From: Gymnopus androsaceus JB14
Lineage: Eukaryota; Basidiomycota; Agaricomycetes; Agaricales; Omphalotaceae
DNA length: 64,000 nucleotides
Direction of reading: 5' to 3'
Assembly (NCBI GenBank): GCA_009733575.1
Contig: ML769420.1
Location: 124,001 to 188,000, forward strand
The notes beneath the pieces were generated by a model, which saw only the letters and a list, made by a program, of their open reading frames with translations, ran no database searches and had not been told where the DNA came from. Below, in pieces: positions 34,581 to 47,718 of the stretch (positions are counted from its first letter, which is position 1; every line of letters begins with the position of its first letter). The position numbers and the translations under genes were made by a program.

Positions 34581-35190
34581 ATGACCACCATGTTCCGGGC
34601 GTTTAGTCGCCTGGCTCCGTTAGCAGGTCCTTCTAGATCCATTCTAAACACCCAAAGCAACCTCTTGCACCAATTTCGCTCATTTCATTCTACTCCGTCG
34701 ACTATGGCCACAATGAACCAGGCCATGAAGCGCAAAAAGCCGCCCCCACGGCGAACCGCACTCACTAGCTCTCCGCTTTTGGAGAAATGTCCACAAAAAA
34801 AGGGCGTATGCACTCAGATCATGATTAGGACACCGAAGAAACCCAATTCCGCCAAGCGGAAGGTCGCTCGTGTCAAGTTGACTAACGGAGAGTCTGTTAT
34901 GGCTTATATCCAAGGAGAAGGTCATAATCTCCAGGAGCACAGTGTCGTTCTCGTTCGAGGTGGTCGTGTAAAGGATTTGCCTGGAGTCAAGTGTGTCTTC
35001 CTCATTCAGCGTATTTTTTCTTTCTTTTTGCTGAGATGTTTCTTCAGATATAAAATTGTTCGTGGAGCTTTAGACTTTGGCGGTGTAGTAGGAAGATGCA
35101 CGGCTCGCAGTCGCTACGGGTATGTACCTCCATTCGTGGTCATTATCATACTAACGCATAATATACAGTGTAAAGAAACCTAAAAAATAG
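34581..35190 (+). CDS. Mitochondrial ribosomal protein uS12m
   Basis: Small-subunit decoding-centre protein. Start ATG 34581 or 34590. The N-terminus is basic and Ser-rich ([20 protein letters not shown]), a likely mitochondrial presequence. The body matches bacterial S12: [53 protein letters not shown], and [20 protein letters not shown]. Introns follow LPGVK (GTGTGT donor) and RSRYG (GTATGT donor); the last exon encodes VKKPKK with stop at 35188-35190. No frameshift. The segment [16 protein letters not shown] is shorter in basic residues than bacterial S12 but in place. Confidence 0.9.
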
Positions 35191-35280
35191 TATAATCATC
35201 ATTATAATGTTTGTGGTATGCTAGTAACCTGGTATATATGATGCAAAGTCCATTGTCCTCCTCAGAAACAAGAAAAATTA

Positions 35281-38200
35281 TTACATCTCCATTACCGCCC
35301 CACTCTCCCTCATCTTGCGCTCTCTTTCCTTTCGCGCTCTAACAGCCTTCTCGATGGTGCTATTGAGTGCAGAACACCAAGCGTCGCGTTCTAGCCTACT
35401 TCTCGTGCGGAATATAGCGATTTTTCTTTTCGCGCTGAGCGGCGGAATCTTGGTCGCAGAGGACGACACTGATCGCGTCGAGGCAGCACCCGATGTCGAG
35501 TCTGGCTCCTCAGCCGCCACAGCTGTCTTTCGATACCAAACGACAAACAACCGGTCTTCCTCCGGGTCGTCCGTCTCTAATCCGTCGTGATACCTTCTCG
35601 GTACATTGTTGGCGTCAGGATTGAATTGTCCCGAAGGAAGCATTTGTGTTGCGAGATATCCAGAGCATACATATGCGTCTGTGAGATTGATCTTCTTTCG
35701 TGTAGAACTGTGTAGTACCGATGTAGGTGCGATACGGAATTGGATGAGGGTTTCGGGTACGAGGACAAGGTCCACAAGCCTGGTGGGAAATTTCAGGTTA
35801 TGGTTCGAGAAATCGGACGAGATATTCCTTACCGATATTGTCCATGAAGTCCCTGCCTCATAAACACCTTCCCGCTTTTGACAATAGGTCTACACCCTTC
35901 TAGGACGCACCAACTGAACAGTGATCCCAAAGCCGGTAACGGAGACGATGGATCCACTGGTTGTTCAGCGTAGATCGTTCTATCAGCTTCTGCGTACGTA
36001 TGAGGCGTCACTGGCGGACGAGAAGCTTGCGCCAGCTCCATTTCCTCCCGTGCATCAGACCGGTGCTTCATTTTCCAATAATGGACGAGATTCTGCAGTT
36101 TTTCTACCCATTCGATTGCGAACAAGCAGGAATGTGTCTGTAATACGTGAGATGGCAGAACAAAGAGTAGAAGGACGAGTAAACAACTTGCCTCAAACCG
36201 AAGAACATGCCCATTCGTTAGCAGCAATTCGAATGATCTCCTTGTTTTTAGCTGGCGTTTATCGGTGCTCTTGCTTAAGCCTTCCTCTCCCCCTACATCC
36301 TCCTGATCACTCTGAGTTGCCTCCTCCTGTTCAGGCGCTGACCATGTGTGCATCCAGCTCTCATCATCTGCTTCCTTGGGTTTTAGATCATGCGCATTTT
36401 GCATGACTGGGTTCTTGGCTCTTCTAACGACCAAGATGGACCGAAGATCTACGACGCCCGTCGCATCTAAAAGTTGCTGAATGCCTCGCCGTACTTCTGA
36501 TGTGCGTAGCGTTTGGGCATTCGAGCCATCTGGTCTGGTAGGTAGAAGAGCGACACCCAGAGGTGTTGGAGGATGTGCCTGGGAGGGATTTAGGACGAAG
36601 AGGTTGCCTTCGTGCGTGACTACGTAGAGCGCCTGTTTAGCGTGAGTGCTGGGCCTGATACGGTCGACGTAACCTTCGATGGAAGGAGGTTCTACAAGAC
36701 GAGCGCCGTCTTTTTGATGAATGAAACCAGGATGGTGCTGACCCATTCGCAGTTCGAGGTGCACGGGAACTTTCAACTAGAAGAAAATAGAGTTCACAAT
36801 AGAACAACGCCTGAATAAAAAAGCATACCTGCTTCAACGCTAATCCACAAAGGACAGCCCAATCTCTCGGTTGTCCATCCACATCATCGTCAAGATAAAT
36901 CCAATCCAGATACGATCCTTCCCGCCAACAAAGCCTCAGCACGTTCCCTTCCGCAAGCTGTCGTTCAACAACATACTTCCAATCTGGAACAGCCCGGAGT
37001 GATTGTGTACAGAGTGCAATGAGGTTGTCTTTCGAGAAAATCTTGTATGTCTGTACACTGTCAACGTTTGGCATGTCTATTTTCAGTTTACTGTCCAGAC
37101 GAGGATTACGAATCTCCACTACAGGAGGAAGGATACCTCCACGATGTCTCCATAGCTGCCACATCCAGTCGAGGCCGCGAGTACGGCTCTTGACCTTGAA
37201 TATGAATATGTTGGAACCGTCCTTTGAGGAATGGATGGTCCATTTTGCTTTTACGGGGTTGAATCGTCGGGAGGTGGGACTGCACGTTATACAAAATGTG
37301 AGATCCGTCCAAGAATAGAGGAACAGACGCGTCCGCGCGTCTTTCAAAGGGATGATAAAAGCAAGGTGTTTATGACCTGTAAGCCATTCTTTACAAGGTG
37401 TCGTCTAAAACAATGAGTGTGTTTGGCAAAATGAGGGTCATGGATATCTACTCACATAGTTCTCATAGATTTCCATGCGGTCCATACGCCAGACTACTAG
37501 AAACTCGCCCCAGTCCTCGAAATCGAGGTCGCGCGTAACACGGTGTATCGATTCATCGAAGCGAGAAAACATATCCACCGACTCGGTAGAATAGGCCCTG
37601 ACAAGCATTCGGTCTGTGTATAACCATTAATGAAAAAGTCGATATATCCGTATACGGACGCACCTCTCATCACAATATCCCCCCAGGCAATTTGTTGGTC
37701 GTCCATTGCAGAAAAACTCATAGCGCCAGCGCTAGTACCACTGACATCAGTACCGGTGCGTTCTAAGACCTCCTCAGGTGACGCCGGTGTAAGGGAAGGA
37801 CTAGCACTTCCAACGGGCGATAGGTCATAATGCACGGTTTTCTTGCTTTTATTGGGTGAATCACCGATGCGAGAGAGTGATGGCAACTTTATGATTGAGC
37901 GTCGTGCAGGCTCTGAGCGCGTTTGGCTTGGACCCGGGATCTCTCGATGCGATACAGCCGTACGAAGGAGAGCGGTGCTCGAAGAAGGACTTGATTCCTG
38001 CTCCGGAATCAATAGACCTGGATCAGGAGAGGAAGGATTTGGAGCAGCCTGAGTCTGGGTATTAGACCCTGAGGGTTCCGAGGGATGAGTGAAAAAAATC
38101 TGGGTGCCCGACTCTGATTGATCAGTGGGTGGCTCGATGACAGAGTCAAGAGGAATGAATGGTAGTGCAGAATTTCGACTAGAAACTTTGGACAATGTCT

Positions 38201-38678
38201 CCGACTCTGCCATGATGTTGATACCAGCAATGTTTCCAATCTCGAAACTTCCACCAATCCAATTATTGCCGGACGCGTTTTTGTGCGAGTGAGATTGGCC
38301 TCGGAGACGACGTAGAGCGACTCCCCATTCGCTGTCCTTGAATCGACGTAACATTTCCTCGCGAGTACTCTGCTCTTCATTCTCCCCCCAATCCTCTTCT
38401 CGTCCTCCTTCGTGAAGGAAAAAGCTGCGTGCATGCTCTCTAATAATCTGTATAAGTTCTTCGTCTGATGTATCGGCGCTGTTTAATCTAGGGAACGTGT
38501 GCTTTCTACGTATCTTCAGTTCTTCAGCACTAGGTAAAACTTTCTGTGGCATGGGCCCAATAAAACACCTCCTGTGCATATGTTCAGAATGTGAGGGCGA
38601 GTCGTCCAGCTTGGACGCAGAAGTTGTCGCTGTCGATGAACTAGAGACTACTCGCACTATAGGATTAGGCGGAGCCAT
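35281..38678 (-). CDS. SPO71-like protein with PH domains
   Basis: Large protein resembling fungal Spo71/Spo7-2 proteins, PH-domain proteins that act in prospore or plasma-membrane shaping in yeast. Start ATG 38678. The N-terminal family motif is MHRRCFIGPMPQKVLPSAEE. Long Ser/Pro-rich disorder follows, then conserved blocks EDWGEFLVVWRMDRMEIYEN, KHLAFIIPLKDARTRLFLYS, WREGSYLDWIYLDDDVDGQP, and a C-terminal PH segment (LVPETLIQFRIAPTSV; KIAIFRTRSRLERDAWCSAL). Introns are few: after VMRG, ENY, ALKQ, a GC-AG intron at 36138-36191 (RFE to THSCLFAIEWVEKLQ), and one near 35830. The frame is intact across more than 3 kb, unlike several neighbours. Stop 35281. Confidence 0.68.
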
Positions 38679-38900
38679 TAATGAGACGTTTGAGAGGTAC
38701 TTGTCGTGGTTGGTTCTAAAACGACTGCTGCAGATTGAATGACGTTGAAGAGCGCTAGATGAGCGCTTAAGTTACTAAACAGGGGCCGTTTCTTCGGTGC
38801 GGCCGGAGTTCTCTTTGCACACGCACTCAGTCTTCACAAAATACTCCTACTCCAGTGAATTGAATTATACAAATATTAAAGTAAAGTATGAGTGGGGATG

Positions 38901-39002
38901 TACTACTGGTAGATGATATTCTGGAAACGTATAGTTAAAGGTTCATGAATCCTTGGTACTAGTAAATAATGATATTCTGGAATCGAAGGTTCATGAGTCC
39001 TT
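38901..39002. repeat. Short tandem duplication over the AOX stop codon
   Basis: Two units of about 50 bp share TGATATTCTGGAA.CG and AAGGTTCATGARTCCTT. The right unit contains the AOX stop (38991-38993) and last codons; the left unit lies in its 3'UTR. Confidence 0.7.
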
Positions 39003-40772
39003 CAATCGAAGCATTTCACGAGATTCCTTGAAATACTGTCCAGCTTCATCTCTGTCGAAGGCGATTTTCTTGCCTTTGACGTGCATGTCTAAATGAGATA
39101 TATTAATTAGCAGATAGGACAAGCGGTTGAACACATCGCTCACCTGGCTCACGCAGAGCGAAAGGATTGACATCCCTAGGATCCTGGTTAGGCAAAAGTA
39201 TGACTGGAAAACGCATCTAAACTTACTCTGTCTCAAGGTTCGCAAGACTGTGGTTGACAAAACGGTGGGTGGTTTCGTCTGAACGGACAGCGTAGATAAC
39301 ATCGAGGAGGGATGCATTTGGATCAAGACGCCAGTAGTCGATAGCAATTTGAGGAGCCGGTTTATCGGACCTGAGAATTCAAGGTCAGAGGGCAATCAAG
39401 AAGGAGAGCATAATTCGTATAGTACCATTCTGGAACTCGACCAGCTTCTATCTCCTTGATACATTTGGTACTGAAAAAAATGAACGATGAATAAAGACAA
39501 AAGACAAAAGACGGAGCAGGGAGCTCACTATGTGAGGACAGCCTCTTCTTCTAAATGTCCGACAAATCGATGGCATGTACGAGGGGAAATAAGGTAGGAG
39601 AAGACTGAACGTCAAGCTATCAGACAACAGGAAACAAACAGACTATTAAACTCACAAAATAAATTGTAAAACACGCCTTGGGCACCGAGAATTATAGCGC
39701 GGAAGAAAATGGATGGTTTCGAGAGAGTCAGAAAAGTCCTATGAATGTTCAAGGATAAGAAGTAAGAATCTTTGCCTGGATCGATATACCTACATTAGAT
39801 GCATTCGTTCGTTTTCAGCTTCTTCCAGACATGTATGAATCCTGAAAGCCATGTTTGAGAGCGTTTCTTAAAAATATGACGCGTCAAACATACCATCCAT
39901 TATCTCGACGCTGTAGAAGGATGATAATCAGTTTACAAATTACCATATATTGCACTCAGGAAGGACGAACCATTAGACGCATACTCTGAAGGTGACGCAA
40001 CGTCGCCGCCACCATACCTGGAACACCCGCAATAGTTTCCAGGAACAAAATTCGCTGATTCGCGGTAGGGTCGGCATCAGACGTATACCAATTCCCTATA
40101 CGTCGGACTTACCTGCAGCCATTGTTTGTCGTCCAGAAGATAACCCTCTTTACGCAGTTGCTCGAGAGTCATGTTTGCTTCAGGAGGTATCTCTTTGTGT
40201 TTATATCCTGTCACAAGATCGTACCCCCATCTAAACCTACAGTTAGCGTCGAGGTCCACATACATCAGAGGGATAGTAGATACGAACCTGGCGAATTGTA
40301 CTAAACCTGCGGCCACCTTGTCGGAGAGGCAGGTCGCATCACGGCGCAAGACCTTGAAGAGGTACTAAATCAATCAAAGTGCCGAATAAGTCGAAACAAA
40401 ACCCACTTCAACAGCTTTGAGTTCTTCGGGACTATACACAGGATGGAATAGTACCCAGTCTCCATGATGCCCGCCACTTGAGATATCCCCGCCAGGAGGT
40501 AATGAAACGGGAGGCAAAGATGAATCCTCTATCAAATCAGTGAGTCTCGCTATGCACGGAATGCAAAGATGATCAAACTGACTCATATGAGGACCAACAG
40601 CTGCAGCTTTCGCTTTTTCGTTCGTCAATTCATTGCAGCGACGAACACTTGAAGACAATGCTCGACGAGTTTCGCAAGGTGCGCCGGTTAGCTTGAGTGA
40701 ACCTATTACAAGACCATTATAGCAGACGCGTTTTCCAACCTGTGGCGCAAGTCTGACTATAGAGTGTTGCAT
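38991..40772 (-). CDS. AOX1: Alternative oxidase
   Basis: Mitochondrial inner-membrane ubiquinol oxidase bypassing complexes III and IV. Start ATG 40772 with a basic presequence ([11 protein letters not shown]). Diiron motifs are complete: [41 protein letters not shown] and [13 protein letters not shown]. About eleven exons, including a 17-nt exon at 39894-39910 (RRDNG, completing Trp over the junction). Introns are 45-60 nt. The segment between GPHMSQFDH and IEDSS may hold one more intron. The frame is continuous after splicing. Stop 38991-38993. Head-to-tail with the SPO71-like gene. Confidence 0.93.
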
Positions 40773-41339
40773 AGTTGTGAGAGAGTATGAGAGAGTTCAA
40801 GTAATGATAGAATCCAACTGGAGGTTAGCCAGTTTTGTAGAATGAAGTGAGACAACCCGAATAGAGCTAAGTGGTTTTATACTCCTTTCAAATCCGTCTC
40901 CTTCCGTCTGCTCTCCGATTCAAACCGAGGTATTCGGATTGACGGCTACATATCACTGCACTGATGATGTAACGCGAATGCAGAATCCACTGCAGCATAG
41001 AGCATTTTATCGACGAGGAAAAAGATGAAACAATGAAACCGAGGACAAATCGAGGCTGAGAACAACTTCAAAAAGACTCAGAGCCTGGCACGCTTCTGAA
41101 CCGGCACGTTGTCGGCAATACCTTTCAAGACTTAGAACAAGGGCCTGGACCTAGCTGCAGGAATAGTGTACAGTGTTATAGATTATACTTGTATAGCATA
41201 AGATGTGTTAAAGATGTGTTAATAAATCAACTGGAGAAGGAGAAGGCATCAGCTACGCCCTAGAGAGATAATGCATAGCATAAGTACCAGTCTTTGAGAA
41301 GCGAGCTTCATCAAGCCCAGCGCTTTGACTACAAAGATT
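40773..41339. other. Intergenic, AOX promoter and PET127 3' flank
   Basis: No supported gene. No stress-response motif could be assigned with confidence. Confidence 0.4.
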
Positions 41340-44112
41340 TCATGTTGAGGGTGGTCGGTCTTCAGAGGAAACATTCTCATCGTGCGAAGGAGCCTCTGGG
41401 ACGATATCCTGCAAGGAATCGTTAGCGTGTTCCGCCAAGACTTCGTTGGGACCAGCGGAATCCGTCGCTTCTTCAGCCATTGGGGTGGTCATCCAATCAA
41501 GCCCATTATCTTCAGCATCAGCCTGGGTAGCCCCCGCCGCTGCTTCGTCTTGACGGGCTTTAGCGGCAATCTCCTCTTCAGCCAACGTGTCCTCCCATTC
41601 AATTTCTCCAACACCTAGTAAAACCTTGGGTTTTCCCCGATCCTCCAAACCGATCCTGATTGTTTCCTGTCGGCCCGCAACAGCAAGATCACGAAGGGCT
41701 ATAATACGATGATCAGGCATGGCGAAGTTATCTTTGAAGAACGTTTCGGATCTGGGCGGGCGTTCAACGGCAGATGGGTCCACTTCGATTCCTTCGCTCC
41801 CGTCATCATCAAGTGGAGTGAGCGGGATATTAATTTTCTTGCTGCCATTGAAGTCCAGTGAATCCCACCACTCAGCGATAGTTTTTGGTGTAACCCCAGT
41901 GGGGATGCTGTGAAAGCGGAATTGTCGGACTTTCGCAGCCGCCAGACTGGCGCGAATTTAGGCCGTTCTTGTCAGAATCAGAGGAGAGGTGGGTGATGCT
42001 CCAATGCACAGTCCCTTTAGCAAGCAATTATTTAGCGCAGTAACACGATTTTCTCCTGGAAGCAACACTTACAAGGCTGGTCAATCGCTCCCACACACGT
42101 TCCACCCTTGGCTGGCAAGTTGCCGGAGAAGCTCGCAGCAGTCACCACTATTTGTTTTATCGGTCGCTCCTCTTTGGCGTCCTGAGGCCAGTCGACTGGT
42201 TCGACCCAGACGTTCATGTCTTTGGCTAAGCCGTCTTCTGTTTCAAAAGTACATTTGACGGACTAGTAGGTCTCAGAATTGAACATCCAAGGGAAACAGT
42301 ATCAAATACGCGCACCTGCCCAGGGAAGCAAGAAATGATTTCTTCAGACACCAGTTCAAGCGTTTCCATGCATTTTTGAAACACTCTATCGCCTACGCCT
42401 GGAGCTTCACCGAAAAGTCGTTGGTCCATCTCTACCAAAGGAACATATTGGAACCCAAATATTCTGGCGGTGTTATGATAAGCAACAAACACGCCGTCCA
42501 TGTTGCCAATGCGCGCTTGGAACTGATACTTGAGGAAGGCTGAACGAATGAGGTCGTAGTATTCTCTCTCAAAACTCTCATAAAACCCGACATTCTGTCG
42601 TATAATATAGCCAGAGCTTTCCTAGAAAGCGAGAGCATGGTTAGATAACCAATTTATAAAATTGAACCTGGAAAGAACCTTGAAATTAAGAAGATCCATA
42701 CGAATAGGAAGACATGCTCGAGTTTTGATATCAAACACGCCAGTGCCAGGAAGTCGAGGATCATAACAATCTAGTTGGGAACGCAGTACAAATTTGTCTG
42801 ACTAGAAAAAGATGAAGTCACCGCTTGAAATGTAGTTGAGAAGGACTTGCCTTGGAGTAACGATATGCTTCTCTGATAGGCTCGTCGGAGATCTTGTCTT
42901 GTGAGGCCGGGTGCGTGCGCATGTAAGGAAGAAATCTTCGGAGGACGAAGTGAGATATCTCTCGAGGAGAGTGCCCATCCATAACAAGATATTCTTGTCG
43001 CTGTCACCGTCTTTGTTGGGGTCTGAGTCGATCGAGTAAACGCCATCACTGTGATTGAACACTACAGAAGCGGCCATACGTTGTCCAGGAGTGAACGTTG
43101 GGGCCTGCAGTACCAATATGAGAAGCAACGATTGAAAGAAGAAAACACACGTACTTCTCTTCGGAAGTCAGAGCTTAGTGTACTCGTATCAACCGTTTTA
43201 TAGGCCGATAGTAAGAAATATATGTGGCAGAGCATCCCTGACAGCGACGAGGTCGAGCCGCCAAATTTTCGGCCTTCTTTCTTAGCTAGACTCCACAAGT
43301 CCTTGGTTCCGAATCATCAGCTTTCTGCTTTAGACTTGGTGTTGCAGACACCAACCTGATCCCGAGAGCTTCTAATGAAGCCAGTGAGACGCTTCGAATG
43401 CAAAATCTTCAACTTTTGGGATGATGCTCAAAGAGGGGTGATAGTTGTAGACATGGGATCTAGGATCTCGTAGCCAGTGTACGCCAGGACTGTCGACTTG
43501 CGTTAACAAAGCTCGCAAGAAATAAGGATAATTCATACTTGAACAAGACACGCTCTAATCCATGACTTAGGGTTGCGATTGGATTTTGCTTCGTCGAATG
43601 GAGTAAGGTCTTGGAGGACAGTTTTAGGTGCGTCTTCCAGTAGTCCCTCTATGCGTCGAGAATATGCAATCGGGAAAGAGATGTGGGGAGGAGCGCCGCG
43701 GGAATCTGAGGTAGGTGATGCGCTTAATTCTGAGGGAATATAAGCGGTTACACGTAGGGATATAATTGAAGAACGTACTATCTTCACCCCAGTCCTCTTT
43801 CCAAGTTTCGCCGGACCATCCTTGTCGGTTGGATTCACTGGGTTCACCTTCTAGCTCTCGTTCTGGATCAGTTGGAACTACCGTTTTTGGCTTCCGCCTT
43901 GCTTTTTTCTTTTCTGCTGGGTTCTTGGGCAAGATGTCTTGTTGTATATTAGCAGTCTTGCCATCACTAGGTATCGATTTAACCTTTGCTTTGAGCTTGG
44001 CCGCAAAGGCACCAGTCGTAGCGGATTTTTTGGAATATCCGCGAGCCCATTGCGTCGAGCTTCGTTTTGAAAGTAAAAGAGATAGCCGACAAGGTATCAC
44101 CCCATATCCCAT
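41340..44112 (-). CDS. PET127: PET127, mitochondrial RNA processing factor, frameshifted
   Basis: Mitochondrial membrane-associated protein for 5' processing and stability of mitochondrial RNAs. Start ATG 44112, basic N-terminus. Family blocks: PGVHWLRDPRSHVYNYHPSL, LAKKEGRKFGGSTSSLSGML, TPGQRMAASVVFNHSDGVYS, NMDGVFVAYHNTARIFGFQY, LVEMDQRLFGEAPGVGDRVF, ISCFPGQ, HSIPTGVTPKTIAEWWDSLD. The C-terminus is acidic. A GC-AG intron lies at 42802-42850. Apparent single-base shifts occur near 43580 (FDEAKS to IATLSHGLERVLF, extra base), 43393 (FAFE to RLTGFIRSSRDQ, extra), 42932 (EDF to LPYMRTHPASQ, missing) and 41956 (DKNGLN to RASLAAAKVRQFR, extra). Each side is family-like, so the gene was recently functional or the consensus is wrong. 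Confidence 0.85.
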
Positions 44113-45598
44113 TGGTACAACGTTGGAACGTCGGAAACAAGAAAATAAACGTCGCGTTAATTTTGCGCGTTCCGGCAGGCAAATTCCTGGCTGAGCGCCT
44201 ACTAGTAGCTGAGAAAGCGCTCAATACTCGTACACAATGCTTCCTGTTATCACAGCAAGTAATCATGGAACTTGGGATCTGATTCTATACTACTACTCCA
44301 TTAGTGCTATAATATCTGTCGCCTGTTCTTCACGAACAATTCACGAATCGTAGAACCGAGAGTCAGGCATACTTATTAGTAGCCTACGTCTCTGAATTGT
44401 CTCTGAATAACTATACCCACCCTCTCCAGCAGCCCGCTAATCTTCTTCTGTGTGGCAGTGTAAATCGTACTAATACTGACGCGTCCTGGCGCGCACAGTG
44501 GCTGTCGACTCTAACTAAGTGATTAACGCAGATTCAGACGAGGCCCTCAGGAACCAGGGCCAGGGTCAGGTCCTGTTCCATCCCTTTTCTGACAGTCCTC
44601 CTCGCTAGTCACCCGATGGTCCACCGCGGAAAGCTTTCTCCAATGCACATCCTTAGCCTAGCTTAAATCTCACGCTCGAATGTACGGTGTACCCTGCATA
44701 ATCATTGGCTCGTGAAATATTTAAAATAATGGCTATAAAAAGCATCATCGTCACCAAAATACTCAGCAGCAGTGCGAGTAAAAAAAACAAAAGAAGTATA
44801 GGGAAATGCCTCCGCGGTACTTAAATGCGGATAGATGATCTGAATCTAACTGCAATTATCAAATCCCCAAGTGACAAGTCCGACTGGACTTTCTTAGTCC
44901 GGTCGTGCGTGTAGGCAGCCATTGAGTACACGTTCTAGAATCTAATCCACTCCCTTGGGATATAAATTCTAGCTGCGTTGTGTACGCCAACGGTATCTCA
45001 GCCCACCGTGTAACTTCCTTCCTTCCTTCGAGGCTTTGCAGAGAGCTCTGAGAACCATTGATAAGACGGCCAGGACTGGACCGCTCAGACCCATACGCTA
45101 ATCAAGGTTGAAGCTCTGGGCAATGATTAGTTTGCATTCCAAAAGAAATGGAATCTGCACGATGAGTAGCATGTCTATAAATGCTGGAGTTAGATTTTTT
45201 AGCGTATTTTTAAGGCTACCGGAGTTTTACTACATACTTAGTATGATAAGACACTGCATTAATGCCGTCAACGGAACTACGATAGTACGAAGTACAATAT
45301 TGGTGCTCCGAATGCAAGAGATATAGGCGTCGGCCGCTAGTCATTAGTTAGAATGGAGTAGGCTAAGATGCAGAATATGTGTTGGTTTACCTCCTTGGTG
45401 CTAAGCCCCAGAGAACTGGAAAGAAGTAAATGGATCTCAGAGATCCTCAAGCTAAACTACCGTACATGCCCACTGGCGTTGACAGTTAAATGGAAGCGAG
45501 CAGCTGTTTCGGTTCACTTTAAGCTGTGACGGTAGAATCCCTTCTTCAGCTTCTTTACTTCAGTGGACAAATTTGCTCTCTATTTCGCGCTGGCCATT
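44113..45598. other. Intergenic, 1.5 kb
   Basis: Divergent promoter space between PET127 and the monooxygenase. A TATAAATT near 44962 is not close to a start codon. Short ORFs have no support. Confidence 0.45.
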
Positions 45599-47586
45599 AT
45601 GAATATTCAGCGGCACTACGCGAATCCTGATAGCAAAGAAATCAAGGTGAGTAGTACTGAAATAGGGGGATACCACAGATCACTAAAGAACTTACGTCTA
45701 ACAGGAAAAAGTGACTTTGTACAACGGTAGGTTGGCGATAAAGAAGCTGCAAATCATCGTGGTGAGTGAGCTTCGGATTTGATCTGTAACCTTTACCTCT
45801 TACTCGACTGCTTGGGATAGGTTGGTTGTGGCATCGGAGGTTTAGCAGCGGCGTACGCGCTAGGCCAAGCAGGACATGCCGTGACTGTTGTTGAAAGCTC
45901 GCCCTTCATTGGAGAAATAGGTGCTGGAATCCAAGTAGCTCCTAGTAAGTAAGCACGTTGAGGATGATCGTTCAGCCTATCAAGCATTGTGCTTTTCGCA
46001 GATTTATCCCGAATCCTGATCAAGTGGGGGTTGGGTCAGAAGTTGAAGAGTGTCGCAGAGAATGACAAACCCACTTGGTTCACCTTTCGTCGATGTGAGT
46101 GCAACTTGTGCAATCCTTTGAGCCCGTATTCAGTGCTTGCAAACAGATGACACAGGCGAACATATCGGTATGTCGCGCCTAGAGGGCAAGCTCGACCGCG
46201 CCCACGGAGCGCCGTGGTATGTCGTCCACGTAGGTTGATTGCATTCGCGTTGATGCGGTACCCCCTGACAGGCCATTCTTTAGCGAGCAGATCTGCAAGG
46301 GATGTTGTTTTCGATAGCCTCGTCATATATGAACCTCCGGTTGAACAGCAAAGTTGTATCATTGGACCTTGGAGATCAAGACAGGCCATCAGTAACTTTG
46401 CAAACGGGAGAAGTGATTTCTGGGGACCTTGTCATTGGCGCAGATGGAATCCACAGCATTGTGCGGAGTTGTGTTACCGGTCAGACGGAAATACCACTGT
46501 CGATACCGACTGGAGAGGTAGCATACAGAATAGTCCTGCCGACCGATACATTCTCGGACGATCCACAACTGAAGGCTCTTATCGACGAACCCAAGATTAC
46601 ATGTTGGATCGGACCAGGGAAGCATGTCGTTGGTTACTGTATGGTGAGTAAATCTGTCTCAAAAGGGATCAGTACAATGAACAAGATACGATCCAGCGAG
46701 AAAGAAAAGAATACAACATGGTACTAATCAAAGGCGGAGATGGACATGCGTATTCATGGACGGAAAAAGGCGATCCAGACGAAATGCGTGCGGGTTTCAC
46801 TGGATGGGATCCATGGTGCGTCCACACAAATGAGAGCAAGTCGGGAGAAACCTGAAGGAAGCGTTTCTAGTCTCCAAAAACTACTGTCGCGTGCAGAGGA
46901 AATATTGGAGAGCAAGCTCCTTATCTGCAGACCTCTGGAAAGTTGGATTCACAAAAGCGGACGCGCGGTCCTGTTGGGAGATTCCTGCCATCCCATGCTA
47001 GTGCGTTTCTGGCCTCGATGATGTCAAAGCAAATGGGAAATCACTAACACGTATTCGTTGTAGCCTTATCGCGCTCAAGGAGCTGCGATGGCGGTTAGTC
47101 CTTTATGAACTTTGAGATTTTTCAGACGCTGAGAGTAACTCTAGATTGAAGACGCAGCTGTTCTTGGAAACCTTTTTTCAAGAATATCGCATCTCTCAGA
47201 AATACCCGAGTTGTTAAAAGCATACGAGAATCTTCGGCACGCACGAGTAACTGCTACACAAGCCGCATCAGCTCTGAACAGAGGTATGTTAACTTGAATA
47301 TTATTTCAAGCCTGCTTACTGGAAGTCTTCACCGTATTCAGGAGTTTATCATCTGGCAGATGGTAAAGAGCAGGAGGAGAGAGATGCAGCCATGAGGTCA
47401 GCGATGGTACAGGAGCTTCTGAGCTACGAGTCCAAACATGAGTCGGGGCAATCCATGAAAGATAATCCAAACGCTTGGTCAGACAAAGCAAAGAATGCAG
47501 ACCAATTCGACTACGACCCAGACCTAGCTGTAGAAGAGTACTTTTGGTCTTCATTTAGAGAGTCTGATACGCTTTCCAAGTTGTAA
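45599..47586 (+). CDS. FAD-dependent monooxygenase (salicylate-hydroxylase-like)
   Basis: Class A flavoprotein monooxygenase using NAD(P)H and oxygen to hydroxylate an aromatic substrate; the substrate is not readable. ATG 45599 starts two short exons (MNIQRHYANPDSKEIK; KVTLYNGRLAIKKLQIIV) before the Rossmann fold VVGCGIGGLAAAYALGQAGH. Later motifs are WYVVHRADLQGML, GDLVIGADGIHSIVRSC (DG) and RAVLLGDSCHPMLPYRAQGA (GD, second FAD contact), then AAMAIEDAAVLGNLF. About eleven introns of normal size keep frame with no shift. Stop 47584-47586. An alternative start within the first intron-rich part cannot be excluded. Confidence 0.85.
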
Positions 47587-47718
47587 ACGTAGTAGGTTCT
47601 GTATAGTCCTGATTCCAATGCCAATGCTCAGATCGATCATCGAGGTAGGAAAGAAAGAAGCGCTACTTTTAGCGCCCATCGCCAACCTTGCTCTCTCCAC
47701 AACCATCTAGTAGTTCGA

